A stretch of DNA of 64,000 nucleotides from Chlorophyllum brunneum. Its lineage: Eukaryota > Basidiomycota > Agaricomycetes > Agaricales > Agaricaceae. A program made the translations under genes and the position numbers. The notes under the pieces were generated by a model. The model saw only the letters and a program-made list of their open reading frames with translations. It was not told the origin of the DNA and did not search any database. Shown here piece after piece: positions 25,301-37,147 of the stretch. Positions within the stretch are counted from its first letter, which is position 1, and every line of letters begins with the position of its first letter. Location of the stretch: the NCBI GenBank assembly GCA_963576785.1, contig OY756150.1, forward strand, positions 372,001 through 436,000. Direction: 5' to 3'.

Positions 25301-28300
25301 TCGAACACAGTCCGCATGTACATACATACAAAGGCAGAACATACAGAATGTTCGGAGAAGGGAAAGTAAACTACAAGTAAACTAACCCTACGAGACTCGT
25401 TGACATCTAGTGCATACACTAGAGAGATGTTTGGTACCTACGATGTTCAGTGGAAAGAGGAAAGAAAGGAATTCGGAAAGAGAGAGAGTGAGAGAGAGAA
25501 ATCGATAGAAAAGAAACTATCTACTCACAATCACAAGGGGGAACATCAAACGGTACATAGCATGTGGGCAGGTATTTACCCGTGCACCATGGGGGAGATG
25601 GAAGTTGAATGAAAACTATATAAAATAGTAGACGAGCAAGGGAAGGGGAAATAGAGGAATAAATTGGAAATCCATAACTGGGAGAGCAAAAGAAAAAAAG
25701 GGATCCTACACAGGCGCAGACCCAAACCTCCTTTGGACTTGATGACGATGTAACAGTGGGATAGAACTGGCACGGATACGAGGGCGATCAGGTTCTGGGG
25801 GAAAGCTAAATGTGGAGGGGTTACGGCGCAAGAAGTTGACGAATGTCTTGATCGTGTCGACGCCGAAGTGGTGATTGAAGTTGTTGCAATGATACAGGAT
25901 GTGTGACCTTGTTTGCACCATTTGACTATTGCAGTGGTGGCATGAAAGATCCTCATTAGGAAAGAATCATAGTCAATATTCTCCAATCGGGGCATGGCAT
26001 AGTATGGCGCGACAAGCTCTTGCGAAGAGCTGGGGCTGGTATCCGCATTCTCGTATCCATGGACCGGACTTGATGTGCGACGGTAAGGCGGAGGCTCCGT
26101 TCACTCGCACCAGGAGGTGGAGGAAAGAGCTACCGCTGTAATTTTTGAATCCAAACATGGCTTGCCATGTGTGAATGGTGCGTTTGGCGGACTTCTTGCG
26201 AAGGTAGTTGATCGAATTCGGTACTTGGTGATTTCGACCCCAGTTAGGCCAGGCGACCATTTGGATCCAGTCGTGTGTGGCTTTTTGTATCCCGTAGTTG
26301 TATTTCGATGGCGTGTGATAAAACGAAAGGCGGTGTTGGTCTGACTTGCTGAACCAAGCCAGAAGCACCTTCAATGTGAGGATAGACTGTCGCTGGCAGG
26401 AGTGCGGCGAGCAGTTGAGTAGGAGCTGGGAGGCTACGATGGAATTGGTAAACACATGAATGTGTTCAACCTAGTCGTAATCGGCAGTAGCGAGCACCTT
26501 GGTAATACCTAAGTACTGCGCTACCAGTTCTGTGTCCGTCGACATGGTTTCTCCGAGCCTCTTCATAATAGAGCTCCCGCCGTCAAGATGTCAAATGGTG
26601 GCTGCTGCCGTAAACTGACTGGCAAGCGGATTGGGATTGGGGTGGACCGAGCCGTCTGTACTGATCATGATGGATTTTGCGTCCGTCGTCGCGTTCATCA
26701 TTACATCATCCCAAAGCATCTTTGAGAGGTGAGGGTTGTCCCGGTTGAATCCTATAAAAGATACATTAGTAGAGAAACAGTCAAGTAACCTATGTCCAGG
26801 CCAGAGAGATTTAGAAACAGAATTAAAATGTTCTATATACCGAGTCTCGGGAGTGGGGCGCGAAAAGTCCATCATAGCTCCAAGTGTCTTCTTCTTCTGA
26901 ACCTCCATGAAGTTCTTGGTGTGAAGTCGGTGGGGGGAAGAGTGGTATTCTTTGGTTAATCTTGCCAAAGCGTGTTCATTGTCCAATGTATGAAGCCTCA
27001 ACGATTGTCGTTCAGCCAACTTTCGGAGATGAAGTTTGATGGGCATGAGCCCCGCGAGGGACTCTACACCACCAGTGGGAGAAGTGCGGAAGGCCCCAGT
27101 AATCCAGAGTGCCGCCCTTCGTTGCATTTTGTTAAGGATCTCACAAGTTCCCTTGGTACGGGATCAATCGTGAAACCATAGTCGGAATCCATATGTCGCA
27201 ACCGGTACGACACACAAACGGTAGAGTAGTCGGGGGATAGACCCCTGACGGAGTTTCCCAGCATTTTCATCACCTTGATGGTGGAAATCACCTTGGCGGA
27301 ATAGAATCGAACCTGTTCTTTGAAGGTCAACGTCCAGTCAAAGTAAAAGCCAAGGTACTGCCAATGGTTCTTCGGTTTGAGGGGGTTGCGACCCGTGAAT
27401 GGTGGGGATCCCAAATAAATTGAGGGATTCGAGTCCTGTCTTGCACGCGTGAAGTGAAAGATCTCGGACTTGCTGTGTTCAATTTCCAGGCCGAATCCGT
27501 TCATGAGCCGCTCCATTTCATGGTACATGTGTTGCAGGATTTCCACGTTCTTCTCCAGAGATGGGGATTGCACGATTAAAGTGCCGTCATCGACGAATGA
27601 CAGGACATCAAAGTCCCACTTGTTGCGGTGTTCCTCCATACGGGTGTCAAAGATGTGTAAGAGGGGGGCGAGGAATAAAGCGGAGAGAATAGGGTTAAGG
27701 GCTGAGCCCTGACCTACTTCTACCGCTGCATCGTATTCCAGGGAAGTTTCATTGTTCCACCGGTAGGTAGTGCGGCATTCTTTTAGGTAGTTGTTGAAGA
27801 ACGCTGCGACCTGGGGGGGATGGTTGAGGGAGGGGAAGAATGCAAAAGGTGTTCCATTTGCACTTGTTCTTGCAGTCCGCGTGGTGTGTTGCAAGAGCAG
27901 TAGAGCACTCCTCATTCCACCAGGTTTTGGACCTAGTGGTGATCTTGGTTTTCTTCACGTTACAATTCCAGGACCTGTCAAATAAGCCTCCCAATTCAGC
28001 AACAGCTCTCTCCAGCTTGTCCGCATTATTCATTGGCCAGTTCTTGGTATTAATTCCTTCCGTGATATCCATCAGGAACTTGGTTTTCTCTTCCGATTCT
28101 TTGGGAATTGTCAATCTCTCAATGACGACTTCTATTTGCAGAATAGGAATCCTAATTAGAAGGGGGGCGTGATCCAAATTGTATCGATCATCTTCCTGGA
28201 TAGTATGGATGGGGACATATGGTAACATTCCCGAAACAAACAACAGATCTATGACTGTGTCTGGTAAGTTGGGGTCTGAGGTGTAATGAGTTGGTATGGC

Positions 28301-28953
28301 CGCAGAAGGAATTGACCTCTCTAAGTTGAGGGCTTCAGTGATCATGAGGAGACGGTCTGCACTCGCTGGATGTTGGTCCGTTGAAGGGTCCCATCGCTCA
28401 GATTGAATGTTAATATCTCCACCCAGTAAGAGAAAGAGCAGAAGGTCGAAGAGGCACTCCTCGAGGAAGTGGAGCGCAGTGTTATGGCTGTTATTGTAAA
28501 TGTTCAGCAGTAGTAGTTCTTCTCCTCCTGCATAAAGGGAGATACACAGGAGGTCTCAATGTTCTATAATATCTCTTCTGATAGAGGGTCAAAGTCGCTT
28601 AAGTCTCTTGTGAGCAAATGTGAGAACTCGGGAAGTGGTATGGTGTTCCATGTTTACCATCTGTTGAGGGTAGCGCTGGCATCCAACTTGGAGGACTTCT
28701 TCGGCAATAATTGGGTATGATAGGAGCATCCAGTCCAGGTGGATTGGGCCTCCCATGAGGGGGGAGCCGTCGTTAGATTTGGGGGAAGGGATATCGCAGA
28801 GATATCTCTACGGGGGTTCTTGTATGAGGAGGAGGTCAACACGAGGACTGTCTCCATCACTCCATATGATCTTCCAACATTGTGAGAGTAGACCTTCAAC
28901 TCACTCAGAAGCAAGTGAGGAGGCCTGTCTTGATTGTTAGGTATATTATTCAT
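22310..28953 (-). pseudogene. L5 ORF2, split by L6
   Basis: The endonuclease starts at 28953 (SELKVYSHNVGRSYG). The frame 28345-27856 has the DPNLPDTVIDLLFV stretch and LDHAPLLIR. After L6 the coding resumes at about 25237 (RAYFDKKIQEIS, read across 25237-25155), then 25154-24315 (RT N-terminus with PSPDHISW), 24450-23617 (FVDDGTLVAQ, complete FVDD box) and 23484-22310 (RNase H start, later VFTNSLAAS region and C-terminal zinc motif). It is inactivated by the nested insertion and by several frameshifts. Confidence 0.83.
25252..27840 (-). mobile_element. L6: 5'-truncated LINE nested in L5
   Basis: An A/T-interrupted T-rich tail (about 25252-25277) and the family 3' end mark its left end. The right end lies in the RT region at 27840. 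Flanks TGCGAAAGGCGTTC (25238-25251) and TGCAAAAGGTGTTC (27841-27854) are a 14-bp target duplication that now differs by two transitions, each at an original CpG. Frames 27790-27064 (RT with FVDDGTLIVQ), 27127-26591 (linker and RNase H start), 26455-25973 and 25921-25706 (CHHC zinc motif) are readable. L6 is CpG-richer than L5 and must be younger. Confidence 0.92.
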
Positions 28954-29447
28954 TTGGGGGGGTTAGTCTGGCTTTGACTAGCTGGGGATGATGAGGAGGG
29001 GGGCAGTGGGACTCCTTTGTTAGCTCTTAGTTCGAGCGCTTTATTGGCATACCAATCATGGTCGAAATGTTTCTTCCAGAATAGACATTTATGGTCAGTG
29101 GTGAGGTGATCCTTGCCACAGTTGGAGCATGTAGCCTTGTGGGGGCATGGTTCTCCAGAGGAGGTGGCCATGATGGGCGAGTCTGCTTTGTCATTGCCCT
29201 TGCAGCAGTAGGCAAATGTGCGGTGGTTGGCAGTGGAGTGTGGGCCCTTATAGTGCACATAAGTAAACAGCCTTGCACAGCATCGGATTAGAGGGTGGCC
29301 CCATCTGCAGCATTTGGCACAAAACGGAACACTTGGGTTGGTGTTGGCCCTTTTGATATGGAAGAGACCTCCATAGATGTTGAGGAACTTGTCCTCAATC
29401 TTTGTGATGTTGGACCCCACCTTGGAGTCCCAGATTTTGAACCACAC
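28950..29447 (-). pseudogene. L5 ORF1 zinc-knuckle segment
   Basis: Contains CAKCCRWGHPLIRC and CSNCGKDHLTTDHKC, both full CCHC patterns, plus the intermediate His/Cys cluster. It precedes the endonuclease ATG at 28953 as in L1. Confidence 0.75.
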
Positions 29448-31101
29448 TGTGCAGGTGTCCGAGTGTTTGGAGTTGCATCACAAATTGGATAGTGTCCAAG
29501 TGAATGGAATTCCGGACACTGGTGATGATATTGGCCTCAGTGAGGACCTGTCCTTGGGGCATGATGTAGCTGATGTCCGTGACTTTTACGAACAATTTGG
29601 ATTTGGGGAGGGATACGTCGCCCATAGTGATGCCTCTGAACTTCTCTTTGAGCCATGCTTTGATGATGATGAGCTCTGTGGGGGTCAACACCTCCGAGGT
29701 ATGGACCATGAGGCCCAGCTTACCCTGCAAGGCAGCGATGACCCTAGTTTTGGACTTCTCCGCTATGAGGCAAGCATTGAGAGAGTCAATAATGGCCCCG
29801 AAATTGGATATGTTAGGCTCAGTAAGGAGAAGAATGATAACTTGCTTGCACGAGGGACCATTCAAGGTGGAGTGGATGACACCAGCTTTCTTAGCTGGCT
29901 TTTTGTTTGCGGGGGAGGAAGAGGAGAAAGTGGCATTGTACATTGCTACTATCTCATGGGATAATTCTGGGAACTTGCTCGCAAACTCCAGGAGCTTGAG
30001 AGGGTCACGCCCAGTAGAAGTGGGAGTGGAGGTGGGATTCTTACCCCCTTTAGCCGTAGCTGCAGCATAGGAAGTTTTCGTGCCTTCCTGAGGTTTTTCG
30101 GTGACCTTGGGATGGGGCGGGGATACCAGAGTTTTGGCAGCCTTGGCAGGCACAGGTGGGGGGGGTTCGACGTCTTTGGTCCAGTAGTAGCGGTCTTCAT
30201 GGCCACTCCTTTGGGTTTCTGAACCCTACGCTTCTTGTTATGAATGATGGTCTTGAACTCCGCCTTGGTGATCATTTGCACGTCATCATCGGAGATGCCT
30301 GAATGAGTGACTTCATTGCCATCAGTAATACCCGGAGTGACAATGTGCTCAATGACCTCCATGCGGACATTGTCAGGTTTGCGCATGGGGCCTTTGGAGG
30401 CCATGCGTCAAAGGGAGGAAACATCTGGCTGGGGGGGGTTCCTCAGCACAGACAGTAATCTTACCAAAATTGACCCCCATCCAACTATGGAGGTCATTTT
30501 TCTGCTCGTCAATGGCGACCTTGAGCCATCCCGCCTTCATCAGGGTCCCTGTTAGTTCAGTGAAGGCCCGCCCAAATGCAAGTCCTTTGTTGCCACTCAT
30601 GTTAAACGTGCTGCAGGCCTTGACCCACTCGGAGATCTTACCAACCTCCCTAACAGCATTGTTGTAAAATTCTTCCAGTCCACCCTCGTGTTCTGCACCT
30701 TTGTGATCATTTTCATCTTCAACCTTGGGCTTCAATTCTTCTTCAACTTAATCAGCCCAGTCCTTTCCTGAGTAGTAATGGTCTCCCTCTGGCCTTACTT
30801 GTTTGGAAGACCAATGGACAGTTTTCTCCCCTGAACCAGAAATGGGCATCAAGGACATCAGGGGTGTTGACAGTTTTCTGCTGAGAACCGATGGGGGGAT
30901 GGGGTTACTATAGGCCTAGTCTGTGGGGATGAAAGGCCTAGTCATAGATGGCATCCTAGGAAACAGGATGCCAGGAGGGGGCAGAGCTGCGGAGACTATA
31001 AAGATGGAGGGGGTTGGAACACGTGGTATGTCCCCAAAGACTTCCCCGTCGCCATCAGGCATGGTCTCTCTTGGAGAGAGATTGGAATGTAATGCAGGCA
31101 T
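29395..31101 (-). pseudogene. L5 ORF1, gag-like, broken
   Basis: The start (MPALHSNLSPRE) is at about 31101 and the protein continues through frames 30735-30373, 30404-29949 and 30153-29395 with several frame changes and a stop near 30750. It matches L1 ORF1 along its length, including the C-terminal part ending near VTDISYIMPQGQ. Confidence 0.8.
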
Positions 31102-31420
31102 GAAATGTATCCTAGTACTGTAGACTAGTACTATATAATCGAGTTTCACAAATCAATGGTGGTAGTACGAGTCAAAGAAGGGATGTATGCATAATGAGTT
31201 GGTAATGACTACGGAGTCCCTTGAAACACTGCAATATCATCAGCAGTGTCCAGTAGCATAATTGAAGTGACAGCGATCAGTCAGCTCATGAAATACATGA
31301 GTAAGAGGTGCATAATGTGAGTCAGAGGGCACAGTCTTGATGATGGATATTAGATGAATAATATACTGAAGAGCTAGTCACATGGAATACAGTTTAGAAA
31401 GTATAAATGACAACAGATAT

Positions 31421-31530
31421 AACATAAAAATTGATATCTTGAGGTATGAACTGCTACTGTAGCCCTAACTGGTGAGGTGGGCTAGTCTTTTGAGAAGGAA
31501 AGAGCCTTTGGTTACACTGGTAACATCAGT
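31421..31530. other. short spacer
   Basis: AT-rich sequence between the solo LTR and R2a with nothing recognisable. Confidence 0.4.
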
Positions 31531-32660
31531 ATGAATAGTTTCTTGGTGGTGGTTGTATTATGTTTGAACCTCAAACCTATATCAGAGGTTACAATAAATT
31601 CCCCAAAGCTATACCACTTGTACCACTGCCATGATCCAATGACATTGTCATTGACTCCTTACTCTGTCTCACTTGGAAATATGTGCCATACCTACATGTA
31701 TGTAACACCAATGGATTCTTCTTATGCACCATTAAGAACAACCTCTACAGTACCTGGAATAATAGTTGGAAAGCTTGACCTACTACTGAAGAGATGATGC
31801 AGTATATCCACCCCTATATGTATACCCACAGACCAGTGCTTGGAGTGCTCATTCATCAACAAGTTGCTGATAGAATCTATTGTATAGAGATGTGACCAAA
31901 AGACTTATCACCAGATGATGAACCTGCTGTACCCAGTAGTGACAGTGATGACTCTCCCTATCCACTATTGTGATCCACTCAAGCCTTTGTCAAGTTACCT
32001 GAGTCTTACCTCTCTGAAGAACCAATCATATTGATGTCATCCTTATCATCCAACTCTGATCAACCTATGGATGCAGTTCTTTTATTACTACTATTGTCAC
32101 TATCATTGCTATCTACTACCTTGTCCTGCATATCTTGTGACTGCAGCTGTTCCAACAAATCTCTATTATCGTCATCTGAGATCTCCAAGGATGAGTAGAT
32201 ACTCATCTGTTTCACTGTCATCAGTTTCACCTTGTCCTATATTTAGTTGTTTTACCTTTATCAGTTTCATATCTATCAGTTTCACATTGTGAAACTTGTT
32301 TCAATCTCATTATCTATACTCCATATTATTTATAGAAAAGAAGTAGTTAGTATAAATAGCCAACTGTATTAGGAAGTCAAAGCTTAAGCTTTGATCTTCT
32401 ACAGGGATAGCCTTCTTGACTGCCCAAAAAGAGTTTCCATTGACAGTTGCTATCAATCAATAGAAGATTGCTTAACTACTTATTCTCTACTCACCCTTAT
32501 TACTCAAGAAATATGAAATAAATGGGATTCCCATTTTTTGGTTGAGTAATAACAGTTTGATAACATTTGCTTATCTGGTTACTTGGCTGAGATAGGTATT
32601 AAGGCCATATCCTAGAGGTTGCATCCTCTTTGATTGCCCTTAGTAGCCAAATTCATAACA
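31531..32660 (+). repeat. R2a, unrecognised dispersed repeat with 3' ORF and LTR-like tail
   Basis: This matches R2b-R2d. A decayed frame (stops at several places) encodes the same protein tail as 37644-38039, ending near SEISKDE at about 32195. It is followed by a cluster of GTTTCA-type boxes (about 32207-32310), a TATAAATAG box at about 32351 and an end at TAACA (32660). The layout of ORF end, box cluster, TATA box and TAACA end resembles a retroelement 3' ORF followed by an LTR. Confidence 0.7.
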
Positions 32661-32842
32661 GGTTGCATACTGATATTGATCCAGATAGGAGAGGTACCCA
32701 TTATAGCCCTCATGAGCTATCAGGCCTACTGACCCATATCATAATCCATTTTTTTGACTACTTCAATAATGTGTTCGCAAGTGCTCACATTCTGCCAAAG
32801 GCTGGAGAAGAAGTGGGGCTTATGCAGGCATTCCAAACCCAT
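32661..32842 (+). pseudogene. unrecognised coding-like fragment (left half)
   Basis: A frame with RLHTDIDPDRRGTHYSPHEL and THIIIHFFDYFNNVFASAH has a globular-protein composition. It is cut by the copia LTR at 32843 and coding-like sequence resumes after 35743. No family was recognised; an older transposase is possible. Confidence 0.35.
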
Positions 32843-33140
32843 TGTTGAGGTTTCTAGTCATATTTCTATGAATAAACTACAAGTTATTATAATAATAATA
32901 GATTGAACCAAAACTTCCTATGAGTTACTCTGCATATAATGAATGATATATGGAGTTGATTATAACTAGTAATGATGATTGGTACTTAGTAGATCATTCT
33001 ATTCTAATGACTAGGGTATATGTTCCACAGTACTCAGCAAGAGTCAGATAGAATGTTCTATGTATTTCTGACATAACATATACCTTTATGACTTTGTATG
33101 TAATATGACTCATCTATGCTCTCCTAGATGTATATAAACC

Positions 33141-35160
33141 TCTGGGAAACTCCGTAAGAGGTCTGTCCTCCGGCAACAAAAGATTACTATACCGTTCATG
33201 TGTCATACCAGTGGTGACATACAGATACTGACTTTGGTTTCATGATAAGTCATGGACTAAGGGGACTTGTGAAATCCTCAACAAAATGCAATGAAGTGCA
33301 GCACTCTGGATTACCGGGGCCTTCCGGACTTCTCCCACCAGTGGCGTAGAGTTCCTTGCGGAACTCATGCCCATCAAACTCCATCTCCAAAAGTTAGCCG
33401 AATGACAAACGTCGAGGCTTCATATGCTGGACGATGAACACGCATTGGCAAGATTGACGAAAGAGTATCATTCTTCCCCCCACCGACTTCACATCAAGAA
33501 TTTCACGGAGATTCAGAAGAAGAAGACACTTGGAGCTGTGATGGATATTTTGCACCCCACCCCCAAGACTCGGTATATAGAACATTTTAATTCTGTTTCT
33601 AAATTTCTCTGGCCCGGACATAGGTTACTTGACCATTTCTCTACTAATATATCTTTCATAGGATTTAACCAGGACAGTCCTCACCTCTTGAAGACACTTT
33701 GGGACAATGTTACGACTAACACGACAACGGATGACAAGTCCATCATTATTGGCATGGACAGCTCGGTCCATCCCAACCCCAACCCGCTTGCCAGCCAGTT
33801 CACAGCAGCAGCTACTATTTGACACCTAGATGGCGGGAGCTCTATCATGAAGAGGCTTGAAGGAACTACGTTGACAGACACTGAACTGGTCGCACAGTAC
33901 TTAGGAATCACCAAGGTACTCGCAACTGCAGAATATGACCAGGTTGAGCACATTCATGTATTCACTGACTCCATTGCAGCCTCTCGGCTCCTACTTGATT
34001 GTTCACCACACTCCTGCCAGCGACAATCCATCCTCACATCGAAGGCACTCCTGGCTTGGTTCAGCAAGTCAGACCAATACCACCTTTTCTTTTATCACAT
34101 GCCATCAAAGTGTAAATACGGTATACAGAAAGCCACTCATGATTGGATCCAAACAGTCGCCTGGCCTAACCGGGGCAGAAATCACTGAGTCCCTAACTCC
34201 ATGGACTACTTACGTAAGAAGTCCGCCGAATGAGTGATCCATACATGGCAGGCCATGTTTGGATTCAAGAAATACAGTGGTAACTCCTTCCTCCACCTCC
34301 TGGTGCAAGTGAATGGGGCCTCCACTCTACCGTCGCACATCAAGTCCAGTCCCTGGATACGAGAATGTGGTTACCAGCCTCAGCTCTTCGCAAGAGCGTG
34401 TCGCGCCATCTTATGCCATGCCCCAATCGGGGAGTTTCGACTTCAATTCTTCCCAATGAGGACCTATCATGCCACCACTGTAACAGTCAAATGGTCCAGA
34501 CTAGGTCACACATCCTCTATTGTTGCAACAACTTCGATTATCATTTTGGCATCGACACCATCAAGACTTTTGTCAATTTCTTGCATTGTAACCCTACTGC
34601 ATTCAGCTTTCCCCCAGAACCTGACTGCCCTCGTATCCATGCCGGGTCAATACCCCCATTACATCGTCGTCAAGTCCAAAGGAGGTTTGGGTCTGCACCT
34701 GCATAAATCCTTTTCTTTTCTCTCTTTTTTCTTGTGCTCTCCCGGTTATGGACTTCACACTCATTTCTCTATCTCCTCCCTTCCTCGCTCGTCTACTATT
34801 TTATATAGTTTTCTTTCAAAATCCATCTCTCCCGTGGTGCCTGGGCAAATGCCCTCCTACATGCTAGTACTGTTTGTTGTTCCCCCTTGTGATTGCGAGT
34901 CGGTAGTTTCTTTCTATCAATTTCTCTCTCTCACTCTCTCTCTTTCCGAATTCCCTTTTTACTTTTCCTCGCTGATCAACTTAGGTACCAAACATCCCCC
35001 TAGTGTACACGCTAGATGGTGTCAAGTCTTGTGGGGTTAGTTTACTTATAGTTTTCTTTCCCTTCTCTGAACATTCTGTATGTTCTGCCTTTATATGTAT
35101 GTACATGCAGACTGCGTTTGAGCACCACTATATAAATTGTTGATTAAAAAAAAAAAAAAA
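33141..35160 (+). mobile_element. L7: 5'-truncated LINE
   Basis: It begins in the end of RT (GNSVRGLSSGNKRLL), runs through the linker and RNase H start (33424-33822), RNase H (33847-34188, VFTDSIAASRLLLD), the C-terminal zinc motif (34365-34706) and the 3' end with poly(A). The target duplication is AGATGTATATAAACC (33126-33140) and AGATATATATAAACC (35161-35175), 15 bp with one transition. It hit the TATA-like box of the copia LTR. Confidence 0.92.
33424..34706 (+). pseudogene. L7 ORF2 tail: linker, RNase H, zinc motif
   Basis: Three adjacent frames give the RNase H domain: GMDSSVHPNPNP (first acidic strand; the consensus Asp is retained), ELVAQYLGITKVLA (helix with Glu) and VFTDSIAAS (Asp). 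The remainder contains CHHCNSQMVQTRSHILYCC, a Cys-Cys-His-Cys zinc pattern. A stop at 33822 and frame changes at about 34190 and 34235 break it. Confidence 0.75.
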
Positions 35161-35416
35161 AGATATATATAAACCCCATGTAGCAGATATATTCTGTATC
35201 TTGTTCAATTGAATGACTTCTTTATCATTGCTTATATTCTCCAGTACAACCCAAACACTGATCTACTTGACTTTGACCTCTATAATACTAAAACAGATTG
35301 TTTTATCAATAACCTCTGTCTATCTGAATTATCCTTCTACAGATATCTCTTAGAAGCATACTTTCTTAGTGAGTAGACCCTATGTTCTCTCCCACTGCAT
35401 TTACTATTGCTACCTG

Positions 35417-35694
35417 TTTTTATTTTTATTTTATTTTTAATCAACAATTTATATAGCAGTACTCAAATGCAGTCTGCATGTACATACATACAAAAAAGTA
35501 CAAGTACTAAAGTTCAGAGAAGGGAAACTAACCCCACAAAACTCGATGTCATCTAAATTGTAACCTAGAGTGATCTTTGGTATTTATGTTGTTTTGTTTA
35601 AGTCCAGAATGGAGAGAGAGAGAAACAAATGAGAGAGAAACTACAAAATTGCAATCACAAATGGACAACAACAAACCATACTAGTGTGTGGAGA
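35417..35694 (-). mobile_element. L8: LINE 3'-end fragment
   Basis: A T-rich tail (TTTTTATTTTTATTTTATTTTTAA type) and the last ~250 bp of the LINE are flanked by TTACTATTGCTACCTG (35401-35416) and TTACTGCTGCTACCTG (35695-35710), a 16-bp target duplication with two transitions. Confidence 0.85.
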
Positions 35695-35743
35695 TTACTG
35701 CTGCTACCTGCTGCAATAACTTGTTATAGTCATTTTCTCAACA

Positions 35744-35895
35744 CTATTGGGATGGCCTCTCATTTGCAAATACTTGTTGTAATGAGATTATGGTCTATAT
35801 GGGTTCTGGCAGGGAGATAAATGTCAATGTTAGGATTGTGAAGGTATTGTTAGAGGTGCAAGCTCATGCCAATCCTCCCACTCTCCAATATTTCT
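35744..35895 (+). pseudogene. unrecognised coding-like fragment (right half)
   Basis: In the frame continuing 32661-32842, peptides such as NTCCNEIMVYMGSGREINVN and LLEVQAHANPPTLQYFW can be read to a stop near 35897. It may be the other half of the gene interrupted by the copia LTR. Family unknown. Confidence 0.3.
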
Positions 35896-37147
35896 GGTAA
35901 TAATTTATATGTTTTATCTTATTTCCTACTTATACATTTTGACTTGTGATAATTCTTTTATTATTTGTGCTATGAATGTATTCAAGACTTATTGTTCTCA
36001 AGACTAAGTATACCAGTACATAAAGACCATATATTGTATACACTTCAGTTCTCACCTCGAGAGACTAAAGTGAGTTGTATTTTACCTACTGTTACTATTC
36101 ATACTAATCTTGTATTATCACAGGTATATGGTATGACACCTTATGATAAGTGTCTTATATGTTTGCACAGAAGTAGCATGAAATACAATTTTTCTTGGTC
36201 CATATATTCTAGTATATGTTGATACATAGCAATATGGAGTGTTACAAGGTACTACGTCACATTTGCACAATAATCAGTTGTGGACTTATAAATATATTGA
36301 AAAAAGTTTAATATGTCTTTTATATCTGATATGGTGTGTTGTGTGACAAAGTTCCTGGGGTCTCTGCCAGAAGCGGTAAGTTTTGGCAGTGGGGTACTCT
36401 AGCTTTCCATATCACATGATACTGAATAAAGTATACAATGTTATATATTTGTAAATATGGATTATTCCATCTACTACTTGTCTACTATCCCTTATCCCTC
36501 AATATGCATATCTCTTATCAAATAGATCACCAATACCTCCCCTTCTGTGTAATCATAAGTTTTGCTCTAGTGAACCTATGGGTTTTCACCAGAAAGCAAC
36601 ACAATCTCATTGTTTTGAGTCTTCTTTCCTGCTACACTTGCAACTCTCCATGTACCAACTCTTATTCCTCCATCCATACTAACCCCACTACCCCTCCCAC
36701 CTTCAACAGTCCTCCTACCTTCACCCATAGCCTAACTCAGTCCTACCTGAACACTAATCAGCATTGTACAAACCCCATATAGTTGTGTTAATATGTTATA
36801 AAAGATAATGTAGAGTAGGTGGTTGGAGATTAGGAAACTTAGGACTGAGATCATCCAGATAGTGTAAATTTGATTAGAATGATTGTTATGTACTATTTGT
36901 GGGGTGTTGGAATTAGTTGTGGGAAGATAGAGGAGGGAGAGGGGGTTACCATGAGTTGACCACTACTGTAATACTTTACACTGTGTTTTGTGTACCAGAT
37001 TTTGTAGGACATGAGTACTGGGAATGTTAATGTGAATTTGAGATTAAAAAAGAGAAGAGAGATGATTGAGAAAAGGCTGTACATGTGCAATAGACATTGA
37101 TGCTATATATATTATTTGAGTAAGAAATAATGAGAATTATAATGTTG
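35896..37147. other. AT-rich region without recognisable genes
   Basis: Only short AT-rich ORFs are present. No LTR, tRNA or known domain was seen. Confidence 0.45.

Larger units (their letters stand above)
21852..31185 (-). mobile_element. L5: full-length LINE, interrupted by L6
   Basis: The T-run at about 21852 marks the 3' end and CATCCCTTCTTTGAC at 31185 marks the 5' end. The 12-bp target duplication TATGCATAATGA occurs at 21840-21851 and 31186-31197. Removing L6 and its duplication leaves about 6.73 kb, which sets the length of a full element. Parts in order from the right: ORF1 (about 31101-29395), zinc knuckles (29447-28950), endonuclease (28953-27855), then L6, then the rest of ORF2 (25237-22310). 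Most frames carry stops. Confidence 0.92.
21627..31415 (+). repeat. solo gypsy-type LTR (R3) split by L5
   Basis: An LTR begins TGTTGAACAG at 21627 and ends GACAACA at 31415. It is flanked by the 5-bp duplication GATAT (21622-21626 and 31416-31420). Without L5 it is about 440 bp. A related LTR at 48045-48497 is attached to a gag fragment, which identifies the family as Ty3/gypsy-like. No internal region is present, so it is a solo LTR left by LTR-LTR recombination. Confidence 0.85.
32843..35743 (+). repeat. copia LTR copy, split by L7 and L8
   Basis: Sequence 32843-33140, 35161-35416 and 35711-35743 aligns in order with the copia LTR 7722-8301, starting TGTTGA and ending CTCAACA. It appears to be a solo LTR. 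The expected 5-bp flanks (CCCAT and CTATT) do not match exactly, so a simple solo-LTR history is not proven. Confidence 0.7.
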
